64,000 nt of DNA from assembly GCF_007743815.1 (NCBI RefSeq), contig NZ_CP036265.1:3614823-3678822 (forward strand). The letters run 5' to 3'. The notes below the pieces were generated by a model. That model saw nothing but the letters and a program-made list of their open reading frames with translations. It made no database searches and was not told where the DNA came from. Shown piece by piece: positions 24,551 to 33,450 of this stretch. Made by a program: the position numbers and the translations under genes. Source of the DNA: Alienimonas californiensis. GTDB taxonomy: Bacteria; Planctomycetota; Planctomycetia; Planctomycetales; Planctomycetaceae. The stretch's first letter is position 1, and each line of letters opens with the position of its first letter.

Positions 24551-27463
24551 ATGCCCCGCGCGACCGCTTTCCTCAGTCCACTCGCTGCGCTTCTCATTGC
24601 CCCCTGCGTCGCGCCCGCGTTCGCCCAGCACGAACACGGCGCCCACGCCGATCAGGCGATGCCGGGCATGACGGCGGAAAAGCCCAAGCCGCCGACGGTG
24701 TTCCTCGATAAGAGCCCGCGGATCGTTGAATATCAGTTGAAGCGTCTCGACGACGCCCGCTTGCTGTTGGTGGAGCGGGAGACCACCGATCCGAAATACG
24801 CCCCGGTTTACGAGGCGATCCTGTCCCGGCCGGGCGTGTCGCCGAAGGAGCGGGCGGCGGCGTTGGCGGGGTTGGTCGAATTGAACGACTCGGACGCCGT
24901 CGCCGAACTGCTGCGGGTCCTCGAACCCTTGGGCGATGAGGACCGCGGCGATCGGCGGGCGGCGGAGCAGTTGACGAACCTGCTGCTCAAACAGCCGGTC
25001 GACGCCCTGGCCGCCAAAGCGGAGGCGTTGAACGCCGCGGCGACGGCGGAGAACCGGCCGTTGCGGGTCGCGGCGTTCGCGGCGCTGATGCAGGCCGGGA
25101 AGTTCTCTGTGGGCAACGCCGGCACCTCGATCGATTGGCTGGCCGCCCTGCCGCTGGTGCCGTCGGCGGAGGCCCGGGTCGGGCTGCGGGAGGACGTCGT
25201 GGGGCTGCTCAGCAGCGACGACGCGGCGGTGAAGAAGGCCGCGATCGCCGCCCTCGCCGCGATTCCCGCGGGGCAGGCGGACACCTTCGTGCGGCTCGCC
25301 CCGCTGTTGAAGAACCCGGCGCTCCGGCCTGCCGCGGTCCGCACGCTGCTGACCGTGCCCGCCGAGGAGCGCAACCCGGCCGTCAGCGCCGCGGCGGCCG
25401 GTGTGCTAGTCGAACTGGCGGAGAAGACGGCCGCCGCCGACCGCACCACCGACGACTTTCTCAGTGCCATGCAGCTGGCCGACGGCCTGTTCGCCCGGCT
25501 GCCGGTCGAGGAGGCGAAGGCCCTGCGGACCCGGCTGCGGGAAGTCACGGTGCGGGTGGTCCGCATCAAAACCGTCGAGGAGGAGATGCGGTACGACATC
25601 CCCTACTTCGCCGTGGAGGCCGGCCGGTCGGTGCAGGTCTGGCTGGAGAACGAGGACCTCATGCCGCACAACCTGGTCGTCACCACGCCGGGGCAGCTCC
25701 GGGACGTGGCCGAACGCGGCATGCAGGTCGGCCCGTCCGGCGGTTCGACCGGCAACCCGTACGTGCCGGACGGTGAGGACGTGCTGTTCGCCACGGAACT
25801 GGTCGACGCCCACGCCAGCTCCCGCCTGACCTTCACCGCCCCCAGCGAACCGGGCGAGTACCCCTACGTCTGCACCTTCCCCCGGCACTGGATGCGGATG
25901 TACGGGGTGATGGTCGTCGTGCCGGACCTCGACGCCTGGCTCGCGAACCCGACCGTACCGGAAGACCCGATCGGCAACACCCGGGAGTTCGTGCAGAAGT
26001 GGACCGTCGCCGACCTGCTGCCGGAGGGGGCGGATCCGGAGCAGAAGCTCGCCGGCCGTTCGCCGGAGATCGGGCAGCGGATCTTCACGGAGGCCACCTG
26101 CGCCCAGTGTCATCGGTCGGACTCCGCCGAGAGTCTCGTCGGCCCGTCGCTGGTGGGGGTGTTCGAGCGGTGGAAGGGCGACGATCGCATCGTGCTGCGG
26201 GAGATGCTGGATCCCAGCGCCCACGTCGATCCGAAGTACGCCGTCCGGCAGGTGCTGACCATGGACGGGCAGGTCTTCACCGGGCTGGTGGTGGCGGAGA
26301 CCGAGGAGTCCGTCTCGATCCTCTCCGACCCGGAGGCGAAGGAGCCGACGGTGATCGCCCGGGAGGACGTCCTCGACATGGTGCAGTCGGACGTCTCGCT
26401 CATGCCCAAGGCCCTGCTGGACCGCTTCACCGAGGACGAAATCTTCGAGCTGCTGGCCTACCTCCGCGGGCTAGAATCGGGTGCCGCCGTCGACGCGGCG
26501 ATGTCTCCCGCCGCGGCGGAGGACGGGACCCCCGCGATGCCGCCGGCCCTGCCGGAGGGAAAGAAGCCGCAGAACTTCAAGGAGCTGAAGGCTGCCCTCG
26601 CCCCGCTGGGTTATGAGGTCGTCCGGCCGAACCTCAGCCCGGCCCAGGGCGTGACGGAGCAGTTGGGCGTGACCTTCGCCGAGCGGGAGACCGGGGCGTT
26701 GAAGCTTGATCTGTATCTGCCCGGGCCGAACGCCAAGCCGGGGGAGGAGCCGCCGCTGGTCGTGCTGATCCACGGCGGCGGATGGCGGAAGGGCGAACGC
26801 GGCGGCGAGCGGAACAAGGCCCTCTGGCTGGCCGCCCGCGGCTACGCCGCGGCGACGATCGACTACCGCCTTGCCGGGACCGCGAAGTTCCCCGCGGCGA
26901 TCGAGGACGTGCGGGCCGCGGTGCAGTTCCTGCGGTCCAAAGCGGGCGAATACGGCTACGACGAAGACCGCTTCGCCGTCGTCGGCAGTTCCGCTGGCGC
27001 CCACCTCGCCGCCCTGCTGGCGACGATGAACCCGCCGGCCGAGGAGCAGAAAGGCTTGGTCGACGCCATCAGCGCTCAGGTGCAGGCCGCGGTGGTCATT
27101 GCCGGGCCGACGGATACGGAGTCGAAGCAGGCGATCGACAGTTCCCGCCGTCCGGACTCCAACTACCGGCTGTTCCTCGGCGGGACCTTCGATGAGGTCC
27201 CGGAGCAGTACACGGCCGCGTCCCCGGCCCACTGGGCGACCGCGGACGCCCCGCCGATGCTGCTGATCGGCGAGAACTCGCTGGACAGCTTCGACGGCCT
27301 CCGCGGCAAGCTGGAGAAGCTGGGCGTCTCCGTGGACACCTTCGTCCTCACCGGCGGCCTGCACGGCGAATGGAACTGGGAACCGTGGTTCACGCCCACG
27401 ATGGAGCGGATCGACGCCTTCCTCCAAAAGGCTTGGCAGAGCGGCGACGTTTCCCAGCGGTGA
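24551..27463 (+). CDS. HEAT - cupredoxin - cytochrome c - esterase fusion, secreted
   Basis: 970 residues. Signal peptide ending around APAFAQ, then a His/Met-rich stretch (HEHGAHADQAMPGM). Residues about 60-330 are HEAT-like helices. About 345-455 is a cupredoxin: LMPHNLVVTTPG, GEYPYVCTFPRHWMRM supply the His, Cys, His and Met ligands of a type 1 copper site. The heme c site CAQCH is at 517-521 within the planctomycete-type cytochrome domain (VGPSLVGVF, ending LLAYLRGLES). The last 300 residues are an alpha/beta-hydrolase: LIHGGGWRKGE oxyanion segment and VVGSSAGAHLAAL nucleophile elbow (G-x-S-x-G). An exported redox protein joined to an esterase is unusual. It is likely functionally paired with the preceding gene. 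Confidence 0.88.
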   Translation: MPRATAFLSPLAALLIAPCVAPAFAQHEHGAHADQAMPGMTAEKPKPPTVFLDKSPRIVEYQLKRLDDARLLLVERETTDPKYAPVYEAILSRPGVSPKERAAALAGLVELNDSDAVAELLRVLEPLGDEDRGDRRAAEQLTNLLLKQPVDALAAKAEALNAAATAENRPLRVAAFAALMQAGKFSVGNAGTSIDWLAALPLVPSAEARVGLREDVVGLLSSDDAAVKKAAIAALAAIPAGQADTFVRLAPLLKNPALRPAAVRTLLTVPAEERNPAVSAAAAGVLVELAEKTAAADRTTDDFLSAMQLADGLFARLPVEEAKALRTRLREVTVRVVRIKTVEEEMRYDIPYFAVEAGRSVQVWLENEDLMPHNLVVTTPGQLRDVAERGMQVGPSGGSTGNPYVPDGEDVLFATELVDAHASSRLTFTAPSEPGEYPYVCTFPRHWMRMYGVMVVVPDLDAWLANPTVPEDPIGNTREFVQKWTVADLLPEGADPEQKLAGRSPEIGQRIFTEATCAQCHRSDSAESLVGPSLVGVFERWKGDDRIVLREMLDPSAHVDPKYAVRQVLTMDGQVFTGLVVAETEESVSILSDPEAKEPTVIAREDVLDMVQSDVSLMPKALLDRFTEDEIFELLAYLRGLESGAAVDAAMSPAAAEDGTPAMPPALPEGKKPQNFKELKAALAPLGYEVVRPNLSPAQGVTEQLGVTFAERETGALKLDLYLPGPNAKPGEEPPLVVLIHGGGWRKGERGGERNKALWLAARGYAAATIDYRLAGTAKFPAAIEDVRAAVQFLRSKAGEYGYDEDRFAVVGSSAGAHLAALLATMNPPAEEQKGLVDAISAQVQAAVVIAGPTDTESKQAIDSSRRPDSNYRLFLGGTFDEVPEQYTAASPAHWATADAPPMLLIGENSLDSFDGLRGKLEKLGVSVDTFVLTGGLHGEWNWEPWFTPTMERIDAFLQKAWQSGDVSQR

Positions 27464-27480
27464 GCGTACGTCGGAAACGC

Positions 27481-27569
27481 GTGAGCCCGGAGCGCAAGCT
27501 CCGGCGGTGCGTTGCGTCCCGCACTCGGCTCGCTCCGCTCGCCGGCCGGAGCTTGCGCTCCGGGCTCAC
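27481..27569. terminator. 25-bp perfect inverted repeat between convergent genes
   Basis: Arms 27481-27505 (starting GTGAGCCCGGAGCGCAAGCT) and 27545-27569 are perfect reverse complements with a 39-nt loop. It sits between the ends of convergent genes and its right arm covers the stop of the minus-strand gene. A bidirectional terminator or a dispersed hairpin element. Confidence 0.75.
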
Positions 27570-28036
27570 ACCGGGGGGCTCGGCGAACCCTGCCGTCGCG
27601 TCCACCGCCAGAGACCGGCCGCCGACGCCAGCGCCGGCAGCGGGAGCAACCACCAGATCCGGCAGGCAGCCCAGACGGACCTACTGAGCGAACTGCTCCC
27701 CCGGCCGGCGGAGAGCCCGCCGGCACGCCATTGCCAGTCCTGCCGCGTCGCGTTGGCATGGGTGAGGACGTGCATGTCCCAGCCGACCATCAGATAGAAT
27801 TGCGTCACCGGGGCGGTCGGCGGGCTCGGCTCCCAGACGTTGATCACGTCGGCGACGAGCCCAGGCTGCTGGCGCGGGATCGAGCCGGCGGCGCCAAGAT
27901 ACGGCCCCGGCGTGAAACCAATCAGCCCAACGAGCAGCAGGAAACTCACCAGCCACGGGAGCACGAGCCAGCACACCAACAGCCACGCTCGTTTGCCGGT
28001 CGTCGTGCTGTGTTCGCTCTCGGCGACGAGTTTCAT
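27566..28036 (-). CDS. Small membrane protein, unknown
   Basis: 156 residues from ATG 28036. An N-terminal segment (AWLLVCWLVLPWLVSFLLLV) and a C-terminal one (IWWLLPLPALASAAGLW) are strongly hydrophobic. The middle (GPYLGAAGSIPRQQPGLVAD) should be extracytoplasmic. No family is recognised. It follows the DUF1552 gene by 92 bp on the same strand. A longer frame starting upstream at 28423 would overlap the DUF1552 gene and is rejected. The coherent hydrophobic pattern supports a real gene. Confidence 0.6.
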   Translation of the reverse strand: MKLVAESEHSTTTGKRAWLLVCWLVLPWLVSFLLLVGLIGFTPGPYLGAAGSIPRQQPGLVADVINVWEPSPPTAPVTQFYLMVGWDMHVLTHANATRQDWQWRAGGLSAGRGSSSLSRSVWAACRIWWLLPLPALASAAGLWRWTRRQGSPSPPV

Positions 28037-28128
28037 GGGCGGTCCGGTTAAAACGCGGCCGGTTGTCGTGCGAACCCGGGTGAACCCAGTCTGATAACGC
28101 GGCCGCACCGGTGCGACGCCCGCCCCCG

Positions 28129-29466
28129 TCAGGCCAGTTCCAGCCCGCTTTGGGTGCCGGGGTCGCCGAAGAAGCGGTCGATGCCGAGGCCGTGGCGGTT
28201 GGCGATCGTGGTGAACAACTTCGGCAGCGGGGCGTTGTCCTGCGGGTCGTGGGCGAGGTGCTGGCCGTGCTGGTAGCCGCCGCCGGCGAGGAGTACCGGC
28301 ATGTTGCGGTTGTCGTGGTTCGAGGCGTTGCCGAGGTTCGAGGTCAGCAGCACGGTCGTGCTGTCCAGCAGGCTGCGGCCGGACTCCTTCACCTCGCCCA
28401 GGCTGCGCAGGAAGTCGCCCCAACTGGCGATCAGCGCGGCTTCGACGATCGCGAGCTGCGTGAGTTTGTCATCCTCCTTGCCGTGGTGCGACAGGCTGTG
28501 CCAGCCGGTATTCACGCCCGGCAGCGGCGCCCGGTGGTTGGAGCCGCCGAGGTGATGCACCACATAGCGGGTCGAATCGGTCTCCAGGGCCAGCTTCACG
28601 ACCTCGGACATCAACGCCTGCTTGGCGATGAACTCGTTGGCGTCCCGGATTTCGTCCGGCGGCTCCATCTCGACCTGCGGCTTCTTCGACTTGGCCCACT
28701 TCTCGTCGGCGGCCATGCGGACCTCCAGGTCGCGGACGCCGCTGAAGTACTCGTCCAGCCGGCGGCGGTCGCCGGCGCCGACTTCGCGGGAGAGCCGGTT
28801 CGCGTCGTCCAGCACCAGGTCCATCACGCTGCGGCCGTGGGCGGCCCGCTGGGCGTGCTGACGGCGGGCGGCGGGGTCGTCCTCGACGAACAGCTCCGCG
28901 AACAGGTCTTCCACGCGGTCCTGGGCGGGGATCATCGCCCCGCCGTCGGTGTAGCAGGGGCTGTTCGACCCGCCGCCGGACAGCACCAGCGAGGGGAACC
29001 GCGTCGAACCGCCGAGGTGCTTGGCGAGGTACTGATCCAGGCTGATCGTGTTCCGCCCCCGGCCGTTACCGCCAGCGGGGTTGGCGGTCAACAGGCTGGC
29101 CTCGGCCCGGTGCCCGCTGCGAACGCCGGGGTGCGACACGCCGCTGAGGATCGTCAGCTGGTCCCGCAGATCGGTCAGCGGCTCCAGGTACCGCGACGGC
29201 TCCCAACCCTTGCCGGCCTGCTTCGGGTTGAGGTTCTCGCCCAGCAGGCCGAGGCTCAGCGTGAAGGCGACGAACCGGCGGGGCGGGCCGTCGCCGCGCT
29301 CGATCTCCGGCAATTCGGGGGCGGTGGGGGTCTCCTCCGCGGCGGCGGCGGTACGGCCGTCCATCGCGGAGAGCCACGGCAGGGCCAACCCCACGCCGGC
29401 GGCCTTCAGCACGGTGCGGCGGGGCAGGGCGTCGCCGGGACGACGGGCGGGGCGGAAAGCGGACAT
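28129..29466 (-). CDS. DUF1552 secreted protein
   Basis: 445 residues from ATG 29466. Twin-arginine signal: PRRTVLKAAGVGLALPWL. Then RRFVAFTLSLGLLG, SGVSHPGV, SLDQYLAKHLG and a C-terminal DNRNMPVLLAGGG - all DUF1552 features. The family is abundant in Planctomycetes and almost always follows a DUF1592-type cytochrome gene, as here (47 bp apart). Function is unknown; it is presumed to be a folded exported partner of the cytochrome protein. Longer frames upstream run through the DUF1592 gene and are rejected. Confidence 0.9.
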   Translation of the reverse strand: MSAFRPARRPGDALPRRTVLKAAGVGLALPWLSAMDGRTAAAAEETPTAPELPEIERGDGPPRRFVAFTLSLGLLGENLNPKQAGKGWEPSRYLEPLTDLRDQLTILSGVSHPGVRSGHRAEASLLTANPAGGNGRGRNTISLDQYLAKHLGGSTRFPSLVLSGGGSNSPCYTDGGAMIPAQDRVEDLFAELFVEDDPAARRQHAQRAAHGRSVMDLVLDDANRLSREVGAGDRRRLDEYFSGVRDLEVRMAADEKWAKSKKPQVEMEPPDEIRDANEFIAKQALMSEVVKLALETDSTRYVVHHLGGSNHRAPLPGVNTGWHSLSHHGKEDDKLTQLAIVEAALIASWGDFLRSLGEVKESGRSLLDSTTVLLTSNLGNASNHDNRNMPVLLAGGGYQHGQHLAHDPQDNAPLPKLFTTIANRHGLGIDRFFGDPGTQSGLELA

Positions 29467-29513
29467 GGGGAGGGGCAGGGGGCGGGAAGGAATACGGGCG
29501 GGGGCCGGAACGC

Positions 29514-31991
29514 TTACTTCCGGCGGAAGAGCGGGCTTTGAATGCACGCGTGCAGCAGGGACCGCGTGCCGTAGTCGGCGTCGCGGGCCTGCCAGACGAC
29601 GTCGTCGATCGCCCGGCGGTCGGCGAAAGCGACCGGGGCGCCGGTGGCGTAGGTCAGCAGGTGACTGGCGAGGTTCGCGGCGAGCGGGTCCGGGCGGCGG
29701 GTCGCCAACTTCTGGAAGCCGACCACGTCGTCGAAGGAGGCGCCGTCCGGCATCTCGTAACTCGGATCGACCGGCGCCCGGGGGACAGTCTTCCCGCCCC
29801 GCCGCGTCATGTAATCGGTGCGGAAGGCCCCCGCGGGATCGAACGATTCCAACGCGAAGCCGACCGGGTCCACCTTCACGTGGCAACTGGCGCAACTCGG
29901 GTCGGCCCGGTGCTTGGCGAGCTGTTCGCGGATGGTGGTGGAGCCGCGGGTGTCCGGCTCGACGGCGGGGATGTTCTCCGGCGGCGGCGGGACGGTGATG
30001 CCCAACAGCCGTTCGGAGGCCCACACGCCCCGCAGGATCGGACTGGTGGCGGCGCCGTCGGCAGTGTGCTTCAGGATCGAACCCTGCGTGAGCAGCCCGC
30101 CGCGGGGGCTGTCCTTCGGCAACGGCACGCGGATCAGCCCGCCGTTCTCCGGGCTCCACTCCGTCGGCTTCGCTGTGAACGGCAGGTCGTACTGGTCGGC
30201 GAGCCGTTCGTTCAGGAAAACGAAGTCCGCGTCCACCACATGCGTGACGGACAGGTCCTCGGCGAACATCGCCCGCAACAGGGCGTGCGTCTGATCCCGC
30301 ATGGAGATCTGCAACGCCGGGTCGAAGGCGGGGTAGAGGGAGATCACCTCCGTGGCGTCCAGCTCGGAGAGGTCCAGCCACTCAAAGGCAAAGTCCTGCA
30401 CGAAGCGCTCGAGGCCGCGGACGCCGTGGCGTTCCTCCGTCAGCAGGCGTTCCGTCTGGGCCCGCAGCACGTCGTCCTTCGTGATCTCCCCGTTGGCGCC
30501 GAGGGCGGCGAGTTCCGCGTCCGGCGGGCCGCCGGTGAGGAAGTAGGCCAGCCGGGCCGCCAACGCCGGGCCGTCCAGTTCGCCCGGTTCCTCGACGTGG
30601 TAGATGAACCGCGGGCTGCACAGCAGGGCCCGATAGCCGCCTCGCAGGGCCTCCGTGAAGGACTGCCCGGCCTGCAGATTCGCCTGGGCGTCGGCGATGT
30701 AGGGGGCCAGCGAGGCGGAATCGACGGACCGGCGGAAGGCCCGGTCGGCGAACTGCCGCATCAGCGCCGACAGCGCCCCCTGGGGGTTCCGCGGTTTGGG
30801 TTCGTGCCAGCCGGAGGGCTGGCCCTTCTTGCGGTCCTCGTTCTTGACCCACTGCGTTTCCACGTCGCCGAACAGCAGCGCGCGGACCTCCTCGTCGGAG
30901 GGGCCGCGGTGGAAACGGGTCAGCGTGGCCTTATGCAGGCCGAGGCCGGCGACGTTCTGCGGCTGCATCTCGCCGGCGCCGACCTGCCCGCCGGGGGTCT
31001 GGCCCTGTTTGAGGCGGTGGTCGTTGGGCCGCACCTCGAACATGTCGCCCTCCGGCAGCCACGCTTCAAAGGTGTAGGTTTTCGGCTGGTCGGTGACGAG
31101 GAACGTGCCCACGTCCTGCATTGTCGGGGCGCTGGAGGAGAGCTTGCCGGTGCGGACGGTGCACCACAGGCCCTCCTTGGGGGCTTTGAGGGCCTCGGCC
31201 TCGAAAGTCAGCCGGTGCCAGCCGCCGCCGTCCCGGGCCGTCGTGACGGGCAGACGGCCGACGTAGACCAGCCTCGTCGACCAGCTGACCGCCATTTCTT
31301 TGTAGAGCTCCGGCTCGCGGCAGCGGCGGTTCGGGTTGGTGCGGGCCAGATCCTTCGCGGACAGCTCCTTCTCCCAGACGGCCTGCGGGGTCCGCGCCCG
31401 GTCGAACGCCTCCTCCAGCGCCGCGTCGACCACCTCCAGGTGGGCGGCGAGGTCGTGGTGGCTCAGCCCGCCCTCGGTCACGGTGGTGAAGCCGTGGTGG
31501 CGGCGGTCCGGCGGGAGGAGAGAGGCCAGCGGCACGTCGATGCCGAGCGTCGCCTGCAACGTCCGCTCCAGTTGGAGGGCCGTCAGCCGCCGCCCGCGGG
31601 AGCGGCCCTTCTCGGAGATCTCCACGGACTGCTGCGTGGAGAGCCAGCGGGAGAGATCGAACAGAAAGTCGCGGCTCTCTCCCCGATCCAGCGGGCCGTA
31701 ATCGGCCGGCGGCATCTCGCCGCCCTGAATGCGGTCATACACGCGGTCCCAGCGGCCGGCGTCGTGAACGGTGGGCTCGTCCGGCAGGGAGGACAGCTCA
31801 AAGCCGCCCTCCGTCGCCCCGTTCGCGTGGCAGTCACTGCAGTTCGCTTCCAGGAAGCTCCGCATCGCGCCCACCTCCGGCGCCGCGGCAGCCGCGGCGC
31901 GCAGCTCAAGCGAGCTGAGGAGGAAGACCACGGCGAGCGGGACGAACCGGCGCGCGGCGCGGCGGGGCTCGGTGGAACCGAAGGGGGGCAC
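29514..31991 (-). CDS. DUF1587/1592/1588/1585-type secreted cytochrome c protein
   Basis: 825 residues. Signal-like N-terminus (FVPLAVVFLLSSLELRAAAA). The heme site C-S-D-C-H near residue 52 is followed by GGEMPPADYG, typical of planctomycete cytochromes. Later blocks fit DUF1587 (RLTALQLERTLQATLGID), DUF1592 (ARLAYFLTGGPPDAEL), DUF1588 (RGGLLTQGSILKHTADG) and DUF1585 (near the C-terminus, ANLASHLLTYATG). Established: these multidomain proteins pair with DUF1552 and are exported. Their substrate is not known. It forms an operon with the downstream DUF1552 gene. Confidence 0.9.
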   Translation of the reverse strand: MPPFGSTEPRRAARRFVPLAVVFLLSSLELRAAAAAAPEVGAMRSFLEANCSDCHANGATEGGFELSSLPDEPTVHDAGRWDRVYDRIQGGEMPPADYGPLDRGESRDFLFDLSRWLSTQQSVEISEKGRSRGRRLTALQLERTLQATLGIDVPLASLLPPDRRHHGFTTVTEGGLSHHDLAAHLEVVDAALEEAFDRARTPQAVWEKELSAKDLARTNPNRRCREPELYKEMAVSWSTRLVYVGRLPVTTARDGGGWHRLTFEAEALKAPKEGLWCTVRTGKLSSSAPTMQDVGTFLVTDQPKTYTFEAWLPEGDMFEVRPNDHRLKQGQTPGGQVGAGEMQPQNVAGLGLHKATLTRFHRGPSDEEVRALLFGDVETQWVKNEDRKKGQPSGWHEPKPRNPQGALSALMRQFADRAFRRSVDSASLAPYIADAQANLQAGQSFTEALRGGYRALLCSPRFIYHVEEPGELDGPALAARLAYFLTGGPPDAELAALGANGEITKDDVLRAQTERLLTEERHGVRGLERFVQDFAFEWLDLSELDATEVISLYPAFDPALQISMRDQTHALLRAMFAEDLSVTHVVDADFVFLNERLADQYDLPFTAKPTEWSPENGGLIRVPLPKDSPRGGLLTQGSILKHTADGAATSPILRGVWASERLLGITVPPPPENIPAVEPDTRGSTTIREQLAKHRADPSCASCHVKVDPVGFALESFDPAGAFRTDYMTRRGGKTVPRAPVDPSYEMPDGASFDDVVGFQKLATRRPDPLAANLASHLLTYATGAPVAFADRRAIDDVVWQARDADYGTRSLLHACIQSPLFRRK

Positions 31992-32098
31992 GGGCGAACG
32001 GGTTGTGAGGCGGGAGGCGGGGGGACGCCGAGGGACGACGCATCAATGATGATACACGCCTTCAACCGTCGCTCACAACGGCCTTTCACGCTCGCCCC

Positions 32099-33166
32099 TC
32101 ACGCCGGCGGGGGGCGGCGGGGCGTTCGACGCCGGGGTTTGCGCAGGCCGAGCAGTGCCAGCCCGGCGATCGTCAGGGTGATCCCGAGCGCCAGCCAGCC
32201 GGTCGGCGGCTCCTCGAACCAGACGACGCCCACGACCCCCGCCATCGCTGCCTGCGAGGCGTTCAGCAGGTTCGACCGCACCACCGGGATGCGGTGCAGG
32301 GCCGCGGCGATGCAGAAGAAGGCCGTCGCGTTCGCCGCCCCGGCGATCAGCAGGGAGGGGACGGCCTCCGGCGGCGTGCCGGCGATGGGGTTCACGGACT
32401 GCCAGCCGGCGCCGCTCCGCAGGCCGAGCAGCGCCGCCAGGCTGATCAGCCCGGCGAGGCTCAATGGGGCCAGCGTGCCGGACACCCCCACGCCCTCGCC
32501 GCCGGTCTTGCGGATCACCACCCCCAGCGTGCCGTAGGCACAGCCGGCCCCCAGCGCCGTCGCCACCGCGAGCGCCACCCGCAGCGGATCGGCGTGCGCC
32601 CCGATCAGCGACTGCCGGAGCACCGCCTCCGCCGCGTCCGGCGCCGCGAGGCTCAGGGCCGCCGTCGCCGTGATCAGCAGCACGATTGACACCCCCTGCC
32701 GCACGCCGACCGGTTCTCCCAGCACGAACCAGCCCAGCCCGGCCCCGCACAGGATGATGCCGGTGAACGTCACCGGCACCGTGAGGGCCAGCCCCAGCAC
32801 GCCCAGGGCCTCCTGAAACATCAGGTTCCCGCCGAGTTGAGCCAGCACGCCCGCCGCCATCAGCCGCGGCAGGACCGACCGCGGCGGCAGCGCCGGCAAC
32901 CCCCGGGCGGTCCTCCACCCGACCAGCGTCCACGCCGTCAGGACGACCGGGGCCGCCTTGCAGAAGGTGACCCACAGCGACCAGTCGAGGTCGTCCGGCC
33001 GGCTGAGGTCCCGCAGGGCGGCGTTCGCCAGCGTGTAGGTCAGGGCGCTGCACAGGCCCAGCAGCGTGCCGATCGTCACGGCGCGGCCGTCCCCGGGAGC
33101 CGCGGCGGAAAGGGCGGGGGCGGCCAAGCGGGCACGATCGTGAGAGGCGGGCGAACCGTCGGACAA
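32099..33166 (-). CDS. EamA/DMT-family transporter
   Basis: 355 residues with about ten hydrophobic segments in two EamA halves. The first half holds TIGTLLGLCSALTYTLANAA and LAQLGGNLMFQEALGVLGLA; the second holds LGAGCAYGTLGVVIRKTGG and IPVVRSNLLNASQAAMAGVV. Inner-membrane exporter/permease for metabolites; substrate unknown. The N-terminal 30 residues are low-complexity and the true start may be VTIGTLLG. It is divergent from phoR, with a long hairpin in between. Confidence 0.85.
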   Translation of the reverse strand: MSDGSPASHDRARLAAPALSAAAPGDGRAVTIGTLLGLCSALTYTLANAALRDLSRPDDLDWSLWVTFCKAAPVVLTAWTLVGWRTARGLPALPPRSVLPRLMAAGVLAQLGGNLMFQEALGVLGLALTVPVTFTGIILCGAGLGWFVLGEPVGVRQGVSIVLLITATAALSLAAPDAAEAVLRQSLIGAHADPLRVALAVATALGAGCAYGTLGVVIRKTGGEGVGVSGTLAPLSLAGLISLAALLGLRSGAGWQSVNPIAGTPPEAVPSLLIAGAANATAFFCIAAALHRIPVVRSNLLNASQAAMAGVVGVVWFEEPPTGWLALGITLTIAGLALLGLRKPRRRTPRRPPPA

Positions 33167-33183
33167 CCCTCAGCGTCGTGCGT

Positions 33184-33237
33184 CGCTTGCGGTTTCGCGG
33201 AGCTAAAGAATCTTCGGACGCCGCGAAACCGCAAGCG
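33184..33237. repeat. 17-bp perfect inverted repeat in a divergent spacer
   Basis: CGCTTGCGGTTTCGCGG (33184-33200) and its reverse complement (33221-33237) flank a 20-nt loop. It lies 18 bp upstream of the EamA start and upstream of phoR on the other strand, so it is not placed as a terminator of either gene. Confidence 0.8.
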
Positions 33238-33450
33238 TCCGTTCGCAGCCCGCCCCGGCCTTCCCCCGTCGTCCCCTCTCGGGAGAGGAATCCGCCGGGT
33301 CCGGTCGGGAGGCGAGGCGTGCGGATGCTGTGAAGAACCGGTGTGGGAATCGCGGGGATTGGGTTGCGGACGGGCGCCCGCGGACGGACAAGGCCGTCGC
33401 CCGCAGTTCCCCCCGCCGGTTTCGCTCCCGTTCCGCCCGCGTCCCCCCCG

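Noticed and set aside
27566-28423. 285-codon version of the small membrane protein
   Set aside because: The first 129 codons overlap the DUF1552 gene in another frame and are low-complexity; ATG 28036 starts the hydrophobic protein.
29538-32537. 999-codon plus-strand frame opposite the DUF1592 gene
   Set aside because: It mirrors a recognised minus-strand gene, is rich in Arg/Gly/Ala and shows no domain.
33328-33334. CTTCACA on the minus strand near phoR (half Pho box)
   Set aside because: No second 7-mer at 11-bp spacing; a single match is expected by chance.
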